From Acidiluteibacter ferrifornacis (lineage in GTDB: Bacteria; Bacteroidota; Bacteroidia; Flavobacteriales_E; Vicingaceae): 59,190 nucleotides of DNA. The stretch is taken from NCBI RefSeq assembly GCF_009909615.1, contig NZ_WWNE01000014.1, positions 454 through 59,643 on the forward strand, given 5' to 3'. Shown piece after piece: positions 9,024-16,647 of this stretch (positions are counted from its first letter, which is position 1; the number at the start of each line of letters is the position of its first letter). Position numbers and translations under genes: made by a program. The notes beneath the pieces were generated by a model. That model had not been told where the DNA came from. It searched no databases and was given only the letters and a program-made list of their open reading frames with translations.

Positions 9024-11093
9024 TTATTTGATCAATAGTTTTTTATTGATCCACTTATTGTCAATTTTCATTCTTATTAAATACATACCACTTGTCAAAC
9101 CCTTTGTAGCTATTGCTGTTTGGAATGGTCCAGCTTTAATATTGCTACTTTCAAATTCAGAAATTTTTACACCCTCTATACTATATACCTCAAAGTATAA
9201 TTTAGCAATGTCTTGATTAGCTATTAAACTAACTGTTACATCCCCGGAGGATACTGGATTTGGGAAAATAGAAACGCTTCCTGACGCGATACTATTGCTA
9301 TTGAGCCCAACTTTTGTGCCAGACACATTGAAATCGTCTAGATAAAAATTATTTCCGTCAGAACCTTTAAATTCAATTTTGAATCGTACGTTGTTACTGA
9401 AGTTAATAGAAGGAAGTGATATGGTGTATGTGACCCACTCTGATGGACCTGATGGGACAAATACACCAGTTGTTGGTGCAGCTGTTGCCATCAAATTTCC
9501 TACAAAACCAATTCTTGGAGACCATGTTTTACCACAATCAGTAGACGAATAGATGTTGAATTCATCATTACTATTACCATCTATTGTAGAGTAGGCATAA
9601 TAAAATCTAAGCTTTGGGCTACTTAAAACGGATAAATCAAACGATGGAGTGATGAAGGAAACATTTTGATAGGAGACGTTGTCTGCTCGATTGTTGAAAT
9701 AAATGCAATTAGACCCTGTGATTGCAGCGCTATTGAACACCTCAAACTTCCCATTACTGAACCCATCTTGAAAAATGTATTTTTCTGTTAAGAAATTCGG
9801 ATCTTCAAATGATTCTGTGAAAGAAGTTGTAATGGTATCCGCAACATTCGATAATACCCTCACCATATTTGTTTTTGAAACCGATTTAGAGATAGAACCT
9901 TTTTGTACATTTAATGAAGCTCCATATTGTCCTGGTTGGCTGTAAGATACTTCTGGGTTTCGCATTGTACTATTAGAAGGAGTTCCGCCAATAAGACTCC
10001 AATCCCATGTGTCTGGTGTGTGGTAGGAACGGTCAGCAAAAATGACTGTATCACCAACACAAACCATTTTTTGATCAACATTAAAATCCGCTGCACATAA
10101 TTGTTGAGGTAATCCTATTCCTGCTGCAGCTAGGTTGGCTGCCGACCATAAATTATTTCTACCTGCAACAGAACTGGTCATTGTAGCTCTCATTCTAGTT
10201 CCTTGGCCGGCAGTAAACATTCTGGAACAATAACTATATTCCATGTAGTTTTGAACATTATCCAATGAACCGCAAGTAGTCCCTGATAAATTACAACTCT
10301 CCCAACCGATTGTATTTGGTGTGTCTGCAATGCCATCATCAGAATTACAATTGCTTTGATCGGCAGGGTCATTAGTGCTACCCCATAAATGTGGTAAATC
10401 TAAGTAGTGTCCAATTTCATGAGTTAGTGTTCTTGATCTTCCAGGCACGCTTGTTCCAATGCTGCCAACATAGTTGTTCAGTACAACAATTCCATCAATT
10501 GAAGGATTAAAAACAGTACTTGACGGATAATAGGCATATCCTGCAGCTCCACTACTAATCACTTTTACTACCCATACATTTAAATATTTGTCTCTAGGCC
10601 ATTGATTCAATTTTGAAGCATTAGTTCCGCTATTGGTTTCGCTGGTATAAATTCGATCAATGCCGTTTGTGCAATTGCCATTTGGATCTAATGTAGGTAA
10701 TGCCACTTGAATTTCCATGTCAGCTGCAATTCCTTTAAAAGCAGGGACAATTGAAGTGGTATCTTTATTCATTTTTCTAAAATCTTCATTGATACCTCTC
10801 ACGCAGTCATAAATCTGCTCGTCTGTGATATTCTCCGGACCATCTTGATGCAGAACATGAAACACAATCGGAATAGTGTAAACCGTACCTGCTTTTTCTT
10901 TATTTTGTTTTTCAAAATTAGCGGCATGTTCTAGCAATTCTTCTTTTGCTTTATGAATAGCGGCAGCTTCTTCTGGGTGTTCTTTAATATATAGCTCGTT
11001 CATTTCATCTGTAGAGCATGGCCTAACAGATTGAGAATTAGCATTTATGGAAGCTACTAAAGCTAAAAATGCGATGAATACTTTTTTTATCAT
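9024..11093 (-). CDS. Secreted M43-family zinc metalloprotease (paralog) with T9SS domain
   Basis: Protein of 689 residues with the same order of parts as its downstream neighbour: signal peptide, M43 catalytic domain with HEIGHYLDLPHLWG (H225, E226, H229, H235) and Met-turn QNYMEYSYC, PKD-like segment (VGDTVIFADRSYHTPDTWDW), carbohydrate-binding-like jelly roll with FYLDDFNVSG, and T9SS domain (VSIFPNPVSSG...GMYLIRMKID). Tandem duplication followed by divergence is the simplest origin. The start lies 1 bp after the SDR stop, which implies translational coupling in a minus-strand operon. Substrate is unknown. Confidence 0.93.
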   Translation of the reverse strand: MIKKVFIAFLALVASINANSQSVRPCSTDEMNELYIKEHPEEAAAIHKAKEELLEHAANFEKQNKEKAGTVYTIPIVFHVLHQDGPENITDEQIYDCVRGINEDFRKMNKDTTSIVPAFKGIAADMEIQVALPTLDPNGNCTNGIDRIYTSETNSGTNASKLNQWPRDKYLNVWVVKVISSGAAGYAYYPSSTVFNPSIDGIVVLNNYVGSIGTSVPGRSRTLTHEIGHYLDLPHLWGSTNDPADQSNCNSDDGIADTPNTIGWESCNLSGTTCGSLDNVQNYMEYSYCSRMFTAGQGTRMRATMTSSVAGRNNLWSAANLAAAGIGLPQQLCAADFNVDQKMVCVGDTVIFADRSYHTPDTWDWSLIGGTPSNSTMRNPEVSYSQPGQYGASLNVQKGSISKSVSKTNMVRVLSNVADTITTSFTESFEDPNFLTEKYIFQDGFSNGKFEVFNSAAITGSNCIYFNNRADNVSYQNVSFITPSFDLSVLSSPKLRFYYAYSTIDGNSNDEFNIYSSTDCGKTWSPRIGFVGNLMATAAPTTGVFVPSGPSEWVTYTISLPSINFSNNVRFKIEFKGSDGNNFYLDDFNVSGTKVGLNSNSIASGSVSIFPNPVSSGDVTVSLIANQDIAKLYFEVYSIEGVKISEFESSNIKAGPFQTAIATKGLTSGMYLIRMKIDNKWINKKLLIK

Positions 11094-11094
11094 T

Positions 11095-11820
11095 TTAATA
11101 ATCTCTTAATGAACAAATAACATTTTCTTTGTCGAAAAGGAGGTGCAAATTACTAATTATTTTCCCCGCGGTTTGTTGTGCAGATTGCAATTCACCATTT
11201 TGTTTATATAATTTAAACTGTTCCACAGCCGAGAAATCAGAAGAGTTGGACTCACGTATTTCGGCTTGCATCTCAGTATCAATTACTCCAGGAGAAAGAG
11301 CAATCACCCTTATTCTTTTATAGACGTACGAAATTAAATTTTGTTCGGCTTGCATAACTTCCGAAAACATATTCAGCCCACTTTTAGTAGAGCAGTATGC
11401 AGCCCAACCATCGATTGGCTTTTTTCCAGCTCCACTACTTATGTTGATAATCATTCGTTTGCACTCCAACTGTTGGAATTGTTTTATAAAATGATTGCTC
11501 AACACTATGGGAGATGTAAGGTTTACTTGGATGTTTCTAGAAACTTCTTCAGCAGAAAATGTCCCTATTTTTTTGATGGGATTGAGCATTCCTGCATTAT
11601 TGATCAATAAAATTTCTTCAGCATCACTTAATTGTGGGAAAGTAAAACTGTTTACCATTTCTGGATTGGATAAATCCAATGGGTGATGGGTATAGTTTTC
11701 ATGTTGAATTGTGCAAGTTCTGGCTATTCCAATTACTTGTGTATTGGATTGCTCTAAAAAAAGTTCAGCAAGAGCTTTTCCCAAACCCTTGCTGCTTCCA
11801 GTTATAAATATATACTTCAT
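11095..11820 (-). CDS. Short-chain dehydrogenase/reductase
   Basis: Classical SDR of 241 residues with an NAD(P)-binding TGSSKGLG at the N-terminus, LINNAG (about 72-77), and catalytic S128/S129, Y142 and K146 (YCSTK). Overall it is closest in style to the YueD / sepiapterin-reductase-like SDRs, but the substrate cannot be read from sequence. It is packed between a KtrA-like gene (1 bp gap) and an M43 protease gene (1 bp gap), so it is likely cotranscribed with them, although no common pathway is obvious. Confidence 0.9.
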   Translation of the reverse strand: MKYIFITGSSKGLGKALAELFLEQSNTQVIGIARTCTIQHENYTHHPLDLSNPEMVNSFTFPQLSDAEEILLINNAGMLNPIKKIGTFSAEEVSRNIQVNLTSPIVLSNHFIKQFQQLECKRMIINISSGAGKKPIDGWAAYCSTKSGLNMFSEVMQAEQNLISYVYKRIRVIALSPGVIDTEMQAEIRESNSSDFSAVEQFKLYKQNGELQSAQQTAGKIISNLHLLFDKENVICSLRDY

Positions 11821-11821
11821 T

Positions 11822-12520
11822 CTATTGATTTATGTCTATAAATCGCCCGATATCTTTCGTGGTGCCGAATACTACGATAGTGTCAGTTTCATAAATAATT
11901 GTCTCAGGGGTAGGTACTCCGATAATGTGCTGATCAAAAATATTTTCGCCTTCCTCAGACTTTACTTCATACTCTCGTTTAATAGTAACCAAGTTTAGCT
12001 TGTACTTTCCTCTTAAGTCGATGTCTTGAAGTGATCTATTCAAAACCCCTTTAGGCGCCTTAACCTCGGCAATTTCATAATCATCAGGTAATTGCAATAC
12101 TGAAACCACTGATGGATTCATTAATCGCTCTGCTACTACTTTCCCTACTTCGTCTTCTGGAGATAGAATTTCTTCAACTCCCATTTTCTCTAGAATACGA
12201 CGTTGTTGTGCATCGTTTGCACGAGAAATAATTCGCTTTACTTTCAACTCTTGGCAGTAAACAGTGGACAGTAACAAGGCCTCAAAATCTTCACCAATAC
12301 AAATGATCACTGCGTCTACATCTTGAATATTTTGGGCCATCAAGGCTTTCTTATCCGTAGCATCCATACAAATAGCAAGGGCTACATCATCAGAAATATC
12401 TTCAATATTACTCTCACTATTGTCAATCGCAATTACTTCAGCTCCTCTTTCAGAGAGTTTTTTAGCTATGACATTTCCAAACTGCCCCAATCCTATTACG
12501 GCAAAACGACTATTCTTCAT
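11822..12520 (-). CDS. ktrA: KtrA/TrkA-type potassium channel RCK regulatory subunit
   Basis: Cytoplasmic regulator of 232 residues. The N-terminal Rossmann RCK_N domain begins VIGLGQFGNVIAKKL, with an acidic residue after strand 2 (IAIDNSE) as in NAD/ATP-binding RCKs. The RCK_C domain spans about 140-220. Such proteins gate a KtrB/TrkH potassium-translocating membrane subunit. None is present in this window, so the partner must be encoded elsewhere. It follows the trans-sulfuration gene by 9 bp. Confidence 0.9.
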   Translation of the reverse strand: MKNSRFAVIGLGQFGNVIAKKLSERGAEVIAIDNSESNIEDISDDVALAICMDATDKKALMAQNIQDVDAVIICIGEDFEALLLSTVYCQELKVKRIISRANDAQQRRILEKMGVEEILSPEDEVGKVVAERLMNPSVVSVLQLPDDYEIAEVKAPKGVLNRSLQDIDLRGKYKLNLVTIKREYEVKSEEGENIFDQHIIGVPTPETIIYETDTIVVFGTTKDIGRFIDINQ

Positions 12521-12529
12521 CGGTAACGA

Positions 12530-13690
12530 TTATATTAAACTTAATGAGTTTTCGATATCTGATAATAAATCATCAATATCTTCTACTCCTACACTCATGC
12601 GAATTAATGATTCTACTACTCCAATTTTTTCACGCTCTTCTTTCGGAATTGCAGCATGCGTCATTGTAGCAGGATGACACAACAATGATTCTACTCCTCC
12701 TAAAGATTCGGCTAAAGTAAATACTTTACAATTGGATAAGAATGTAAACGCATCATCTTTTTTATTTCCCTTGATGGTAAATGAGATCATTCCACCAAAA
12801 TCACTCATTTGCGCCTTGGCAATTTTATGACCTGGGTGATCTTCAAACCCAGGCCAATAGACCTTATCTACTTTGGGGTGATTTTTTAAATAGTAAGCCA
12901 CCGCTTTCCCATTTTCACAATGGCGCTGCATCCTTAAATGTAGCGTTTTAATACCCCTTAAGACCAAAAAACTATCCATTGGCCCACAAATGGCACCTGA
13001 ACTTTTTTGAATAAAATACAATTGATCAGCAATTCTCTCATCATTGGTTATTAAGGCACCCATTACAACATCTGAATGACCACCAATATATTTAGTAACG
13101 GAATGCATCACTATGTCCGCACCTAAGTCAAGTGGATTTTGTAAATAAGGAGAAGCAAATGTATTGTCAACGACTAGTGTTAATTGATATTTTTTAGAAA
13201 TTTTTGCAGCGGCACCAATATCGAGAATACTCATCATGGGATTGGTAGGAGTTTCTACCCAAAGTATTTTTGTCTGTTCAGTAACGTGTTTTTCGACTTC
13301 ACTCATTTCACTCATGCTGATGAAGGTGAATTTGATTCCAAATTGAGCATATATTTTTGTAAAAAGGCGATAAGAACCTCCATACAAATCATTAGTGGAC
13401 AACACTTCATCTCCGGGTTGTAACATTTTTAGAACAGCATCAATAGCTGCCATCCCACTTCCAAAACAGAATCCAAACTTTCCATTCTCAAGAGCAGCTA
13501 TATTTTGTTCCAATGCGCTACGAGTAGGATTTCCGGATCTCGAGTATTCAAAACCTTTATGAATACCGGGTGCTTCTTGATGATAAGTAGAGGTTTGATA
13601 AATTGGTGTCATTACAGCACCAGTAGCTGAATCAGGTTCTAATCCAGCATGAATTGCTTTTGTCCCAAATTTCATATCCTTACTCTCCAT
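12530..13690 (-). CDS. Trans-sulfuration PLP enzyme (cystathionine gamma-synthase/lyase family)
   Basis: Cys/Met-metabolism PLP enzyme of 386 residues. The PLP lysine is K200 in HSVTKYIGGHSD. SRSGNPTR and GSGMAAIDA are the usual cofactor and substrate loops, and VESLLCHPATMTHA is the C-terminal signature. Members make or cleave cystathionine. Cystathionine gamma-synthase, beta-lyase and gamma-lyase cannot be separated reliably by eye, so no symbol is given. ATG 13690 was taken, but the second Met (13675) is an equally good start. It is the first gene of a five-gene minus-strand run ending with two secreted proteases. Confidence 0.93.
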   Translation of the reverse strand: MESKDMKFGTKAIHAGLEPDSATGAVMTPIYQTSTYHQEAPGIHKGFEYSRSGNPTRSALEQNIAALENGKFGFCFGSGMAAIDAVLKMLQPGDEVLSTNDLYGGSYRLFTKIYAQFGIKFTFISMSEMSEVEKHVTEQTKILWVETPTNPMMSILDIGAAAKISKKYQLTLVVDNTFASPYLQNPLDLGADIVMHSVTKYIGGHSDVVMGALITNDERIADQLYFIQKSSGAICGPMDSFLVLRGIKTLHLRMQRHCENGKAVAYYLKNHPKVDKVYWPGFEDHPGHKIAKAQMSDFGGMISFTIKGNKKDDAFTFLSNCKVFTLAESLGGVESLLCHPATMTHAAIPKEEREKIGVVESLIRMSVGVEDIDDLLSDIENSLSLI

Positions 13691-13786
13691 ATTGTAGTCA
13701 CCGAATTTAAAAATTCTATATAATAGACTTCGAAGTTAATCAATTTTCAAGCCTTCAAATCCAATTTAAGGTAATATTAACAAGGG

Positions 13787-14827
13787 TTAAGAATGCGTTT
13801 TTTTGATCCACTTTGGTAAAATAATCGCTCCAATAAATAAGTAGGGGTAATAGCTAATTAATCGCCACACTAAAGCCAAGGCAGCGATCAATCCTATAGG
13901 AATAAAGTCGCGAAGAAATCCTGAGAATGCCAATTCGGCAATACCCGCACCACCGGGTGTAGGGCTAATGAGCATAATGACCCACATCACTAATTGTCTA
14001 CCGTAAATTAATAAATGATCAGTGACTGGAATAAAAGCCAATATGATAAAGTTGACCACCCAATATCTTGCAGTCCATGAAACTAAAGTAGCACCAAACG
14101 ACTTTATCCAAAACCGTTTGGGTTTTCCTTTTAGTTCTTTTGAAGTTACAATGATTTCGTCTCCTGTTTCGGCTGCTGAGGATCTCCACTTTCGCAAAAA
14201 CGGCAATTTGAAAATTTGCAATAAAATCCATTTAAACCCTCTTGGACGAAAAAAGATGGCGTAAGTAATGACACTCGTTAAAAAAACAATGAATAAGTAT
14301 CCAACAATAAAAATTCCTGCAGTGCCTAAAGTTACTCCAAATATCGTTTTTTCCATCTCTACCGGAAAGAGATTAGAATAACCGACGGCTAGAATAATGA
14401 TGGGAACCATCAGAATGTAAAACAATTCATCCAACATAGCTGAAGTCATTACTACAGCAGTAGATCTACCAATCTTGACTCCTTCTTTATTGACAATATA
14501 TACTGCCACTGCTGAACCTCCCACAACAGAAGGCGTAATCGCTGAGGCAAATTCCCAAAGCATAATGGTATCAAAACTGTTTCGCCAACTTATTTGATAA
14601 TCTGTCAAAACCCGAATTCGATACATATAAGCTAGGTCTCGAATGGCCATCATGATTACAGCAACAATAATCCAAAAAGTAGAATACCACGTCCATTGAA
14701 CGGCTTCAAAAGCTTTGATATCGAAACTATCAACCACCTGATAAGTAGCTACACTCACCCCCAAGAGTATGGCGATTGCGATACGACCAGGAGAAAATAA
14801 TTTAAGTGCTTTTGGACTTTCGGCCAT
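13787..14827 (-). CDS. Lysylphosphatidylglycerol synthase TM-region/flippase-like membrane protein (UPF0104)
   Basis: Inner-membrane protein of 346 residues with about eight hydrophobic helices and the family signature SPTPGGAGIAELAF near residue 300. It matches the transmembrane half of MprF/AglD proteins and lacks the cytosolic aminoacyltransferase half. Stand-alone members are usually thought to move lipids or isoprenoid-linked molecules, but the substrate here is unknown. It is transcribed divergently from the ArsC-like gene. Confidence 0.88.
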   Translation of the reverse strand: MAESPKALKLFSPGRIAIAILLGVSVATYQVVDSFDIKAFEAVQWTWYSTFWIIVAVIMMAIRDLAYMYRIRVLTDYQISWRNSFDTIMLWEFASAITPSVVGGSAVAVYIVNKEGVKIGRSTAVVMTSAMLDELFYILMVPIIILAVGYSNLFPVEMEKTIFGVTLGTAGIFIVGYLFIVFLTSVITYAIFFRPRGFKWILLQIFKLPFLRKWRSSAAETGDEIIVTSKELKGKPKRFWIKSFGATLVSWTARYWVVNFIILAFIPVTDHLLIYGRQLVMWVIMLISPTPGGAGIAELAFSGFLRDFIPIGLIAALALVWRLISYYPYLFIGAIILPKWIKKTHS

Positions 14828-14855
14828 TTGGTTCGATATGTTTCAAATTAGAACT

Positions 14856-14863
14856 TTACTTTT
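14856..14863 (+). promoter_or_regulatory. Candidate -7 box for the ArsC-like/EamA pair
   Basis: TACTTTTG matches the Bacteroidota -7 consensus TAnnTTTG, 35 bp before the ATG at 14899. No good -33 TTG is seen at 17-23 bp upstream, so the call rests on one element. Confidence 0.5.
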
Positions 14864-14898
14864 GCAACTCAAAGGAACTAAAACTCTTCTTTTAAGCC

Positions 14899-15255
14899 AT
14901 GAAAAAAGTCTACTATCTTCCGTCTTGCAATACGTGTGTTAAAATAATCAAGCAATTAAATCTTTCTGATAGATTTGAACTGATTGATATCAAAACTAAT
15001 AAAATTACCGCCGAAGAGTTAGAAGAAATGAAAAATTTAAGTGGCAGTTATGAAAGTTTATTTAGCCGTCGTGCCATAAAATACAAAGCACTTGGTTTAA
15101 AGGACAAGGTCTTATCTGAAGAAGACTATAAAAATTACATTCTGGAAGAATACACTTTTTTAAAGCGCCCAGTTATTCTGTTCGAAGATCAAATTTTCGT
15201 TGGAAATGCTGCTAAAAATGTAGCAGCTGCAGATGCCGCTATCAATAACAAATGA
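14899..15255 (+). CDS. ArsC/Spx-family thioredoxin-fold protein
   Basis: Protein of 118 residues of the arsenate reductase/Spx/YffB family. The N-terminal redox motif is C10-N-T-C13 (LPSCNTC), followed by FSRRAIKYK and RPVILFEDQIFVGN typical of the fold. The CxxC arrangement and absence of arsenic genes nearby favour a general thiol-redox or YffB-like role over arsenate reduction. The stop overlaps the next start by 4 bp (ATGA), so it is translationally coupled to an EamA transporter. Confidence 0.88.
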   Translation: MKKVYYLPSCNTCVKIIKQLNLSDRFELIDIKTNKITAEELEEMKNLSGSYESLFSRRAIKYKALGLKDKVLSEEDYKNYILEEYTFLKRPVILFEDQIFVGNAAKNVAAADAAINNK

Positions 15256-16148
15256 TAAATAAAACTGTAAAAGCTCACCTTGCATTATTAGGTGCCAACC
15301 TAATTTATGGGGTCAATTACTCTATTGCCAAGTTAGTGATGCCTGAATTTATTGAACCTTTTGGCTTTATATTTTGCAGAGTTTTAGGTGCCCTCCTCTT
15401 GTTTTGGGGATTGACCGTTTTCATGAAAGGTGAAAAAATAGAACGCAAAGATTATTGGCGATTATTTATTTGTGGAGCATTTGGTGTTGCAGGAAACCAA
15501 TTGAGTTTCTTTTACGGATTAAATATCACATCCCCCATAAACGCTGCTATCATCATGACATGCAATCCTGTATTGGTATTAATTATGTCATCCATCATTT
15601 TGAAAGAGCGCATTAATGGATTGAAGTTAGGAGGAATTTTTATGGGATTAACGGGTGCTGTTGGATTAATTTTATTCAACAAAAGTTTAACTATTAGCAC
15701 AGACACTATCATAGGAGACCTATTCATTTTTATAAATGCTACTTCTTATGCCATTTATTTAGTGATGGTAAAACCTTTAATGAAAAAGTATGAACCTTTA
15801 ACTGTGATTAAATGGGTCTTCCTTTTTGGTTTTCTTTTTGTTTTTCCTTTTGGATTCAATCAATTCAAGGCAATTGAATGGAGTACTTTTACCACTAATA
15901 CATGGTTAGCGTTTAGTTTCGTAGTGGTGGCCACAACGTTTTTTGCCTATTTGTTTAACATTTATGCATTAAAATCTGTGAATCCTTCTGTTGTTAGTAT
16001 TTATATATACTCTCAACCCATAGTAGCCACGATGGTCGCCTTATTTATTGGACAGGATGAATTGAATTTTTTGAAGTTGTTTAGTGCACTGTTAATCTTT
16101 GTAGGGGTTTATTTAGTCAGCCATAAACCTAAAATGAAGAGCACCTAA
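15252..16148 (+). CDS. EamA-family (DMT) transporter
   Basis: Inner-membrane protein of 298 residues with ten predicted hydrophobic helices in two EamA repeats (N-half NLIYGVNYSIAKL, C-half ending LFIGQDELNFLKLFSALLIF). Members export metabolites such as amino acids or their analogues, and the substrate is not predictable. Its start overlaps the ArsC-like stop by 4 bp. A second EamA gene of separate origin lies at 54020-54937. Confidence 0.93.
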   Translation: MINKTVKAHLALLGANLIYGVNYSIAKLVMPEFIEPFGFIFCRVLGALLLFWGLTVFMKGEKIERKDYWRLFICGAFGVAGNQLSFFYGLNITSPINAAIIMTCNPVLVLIMSSIILKERINGLKLGGIFMGLTGAVGLILFNKSLTISTDTIIGDLFIFINATSYAIYLVMVKPLMKKYEPLTVIKWVFLFGFLFVFPFGFNQFKAIEWSTFTTNTWLAFSFVVVATTFFAYLFNIYALKSVNPSVVSIYIYSQPIVATMVALFIGQDELNFLKLFSALLIFVGVYLVSHKPKMKST

Positions 16149-16161
16149 TAGTGCTAAGTAA

Positions 16162-16416
16162 TTAAAATTGAACTTTTTCTTTAATTACTTTTCCTTCGTC
16201 TATAATGTATAAGATATAAATTCCTTTAGGAAGATTTGAAACATCTATTTTTTCTGTGCCTTTGATGTGTCCAGATTTAAGAATAGAGCCACTTAAATCA
16301 CAGATATCAAATAATGCATCTTCAGAATTTGTTGAATAGTTTATTTCCAACCAGCCCTCTTTATATTGAGCGATTGGAGCATTTGGATTTTGGTTGGTCA
16401 CTTGGTCGGTTTGCAC
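16162..16416 (-). CDS. Orphan T9SS-sorting-domain-like peptide (possible remnant)
   Basis: An 84-residue ORF that looks like only the end of a T9SS substrate: ALFDICDLSGSILKSG, then DVSNLPKGIYILYIIDEGK and a terminal basic KVQF. It lacks a signal peptide and starts at a GTG. The frame is open for only 12 codons further upstream, to a TAA at 16453-16455. It is probably a decayed 3' end of a lost surface-protein gene, though a short real protein cannot be excluded. It converges on the EamA gene with a 13-bp gap. Confidence 0.5.
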   Translation of the reverse strand: MQTDQVTNQNPNAPIAQYKEGWLEINYSTNSEDALFDICDLSGSILKSGHIKGTEKIDVSNLPKGIYILYIIDEGKVIKEKVQF

Positions 16417-16613
16417 TAGGATTTTTTTATTACACCTTAAATCTACGTAAATTATTAGTTTATAGGATGTCTATATTTATGTAAATTCGACCAATTGTGC
16501 ATATTGCTATATCTATTAAACAAATCAATAGATGAATAAAAGTTCATTTTTTATTCAAAATCAGATTTTAATAATTTAACCCCTCAAATCAACAAAAGCG
16601 CATCCCAAAATGT

Positions 16614-16621
16614 TACTTTTG
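16614..16621 (+). promoter_or_regulatory. Candidate -7 box of ispG
   Basis: TACTTTTG fits TAnnTTTG. The implied transcription start lies near 16627, downstream of the in-frame GTG at 16624 and 20 bp before ATG 16648. This favours the ATG as the true ispG start. Confidence 0.55.
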
Positions 16622-16647
16622 ATGTGCTATTTTTTTGCAATTCTAAT

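Noticed and set aside
9016-9216. 66-residue plus-strand hydrophobic ORF
   Set aside because: It is antisense to the start of one M43 gene region and the T9SS domain of the other, with no independent support.
13691-13786. SAM-responsive riboswitch before the trans-sulfuration gene
   Set aside because: The leader is under 100 bp, AT-rich, and shows no SAM-I-like or SAM-II-like conserved core.
16624-16647. In-frame GTG start giving a 655-residue IspG
   Set aside because: The GTG lies only 2 bp after a good -7 box, at or upstream of the likely transcription start. ATG 16648 gives a normal protein.
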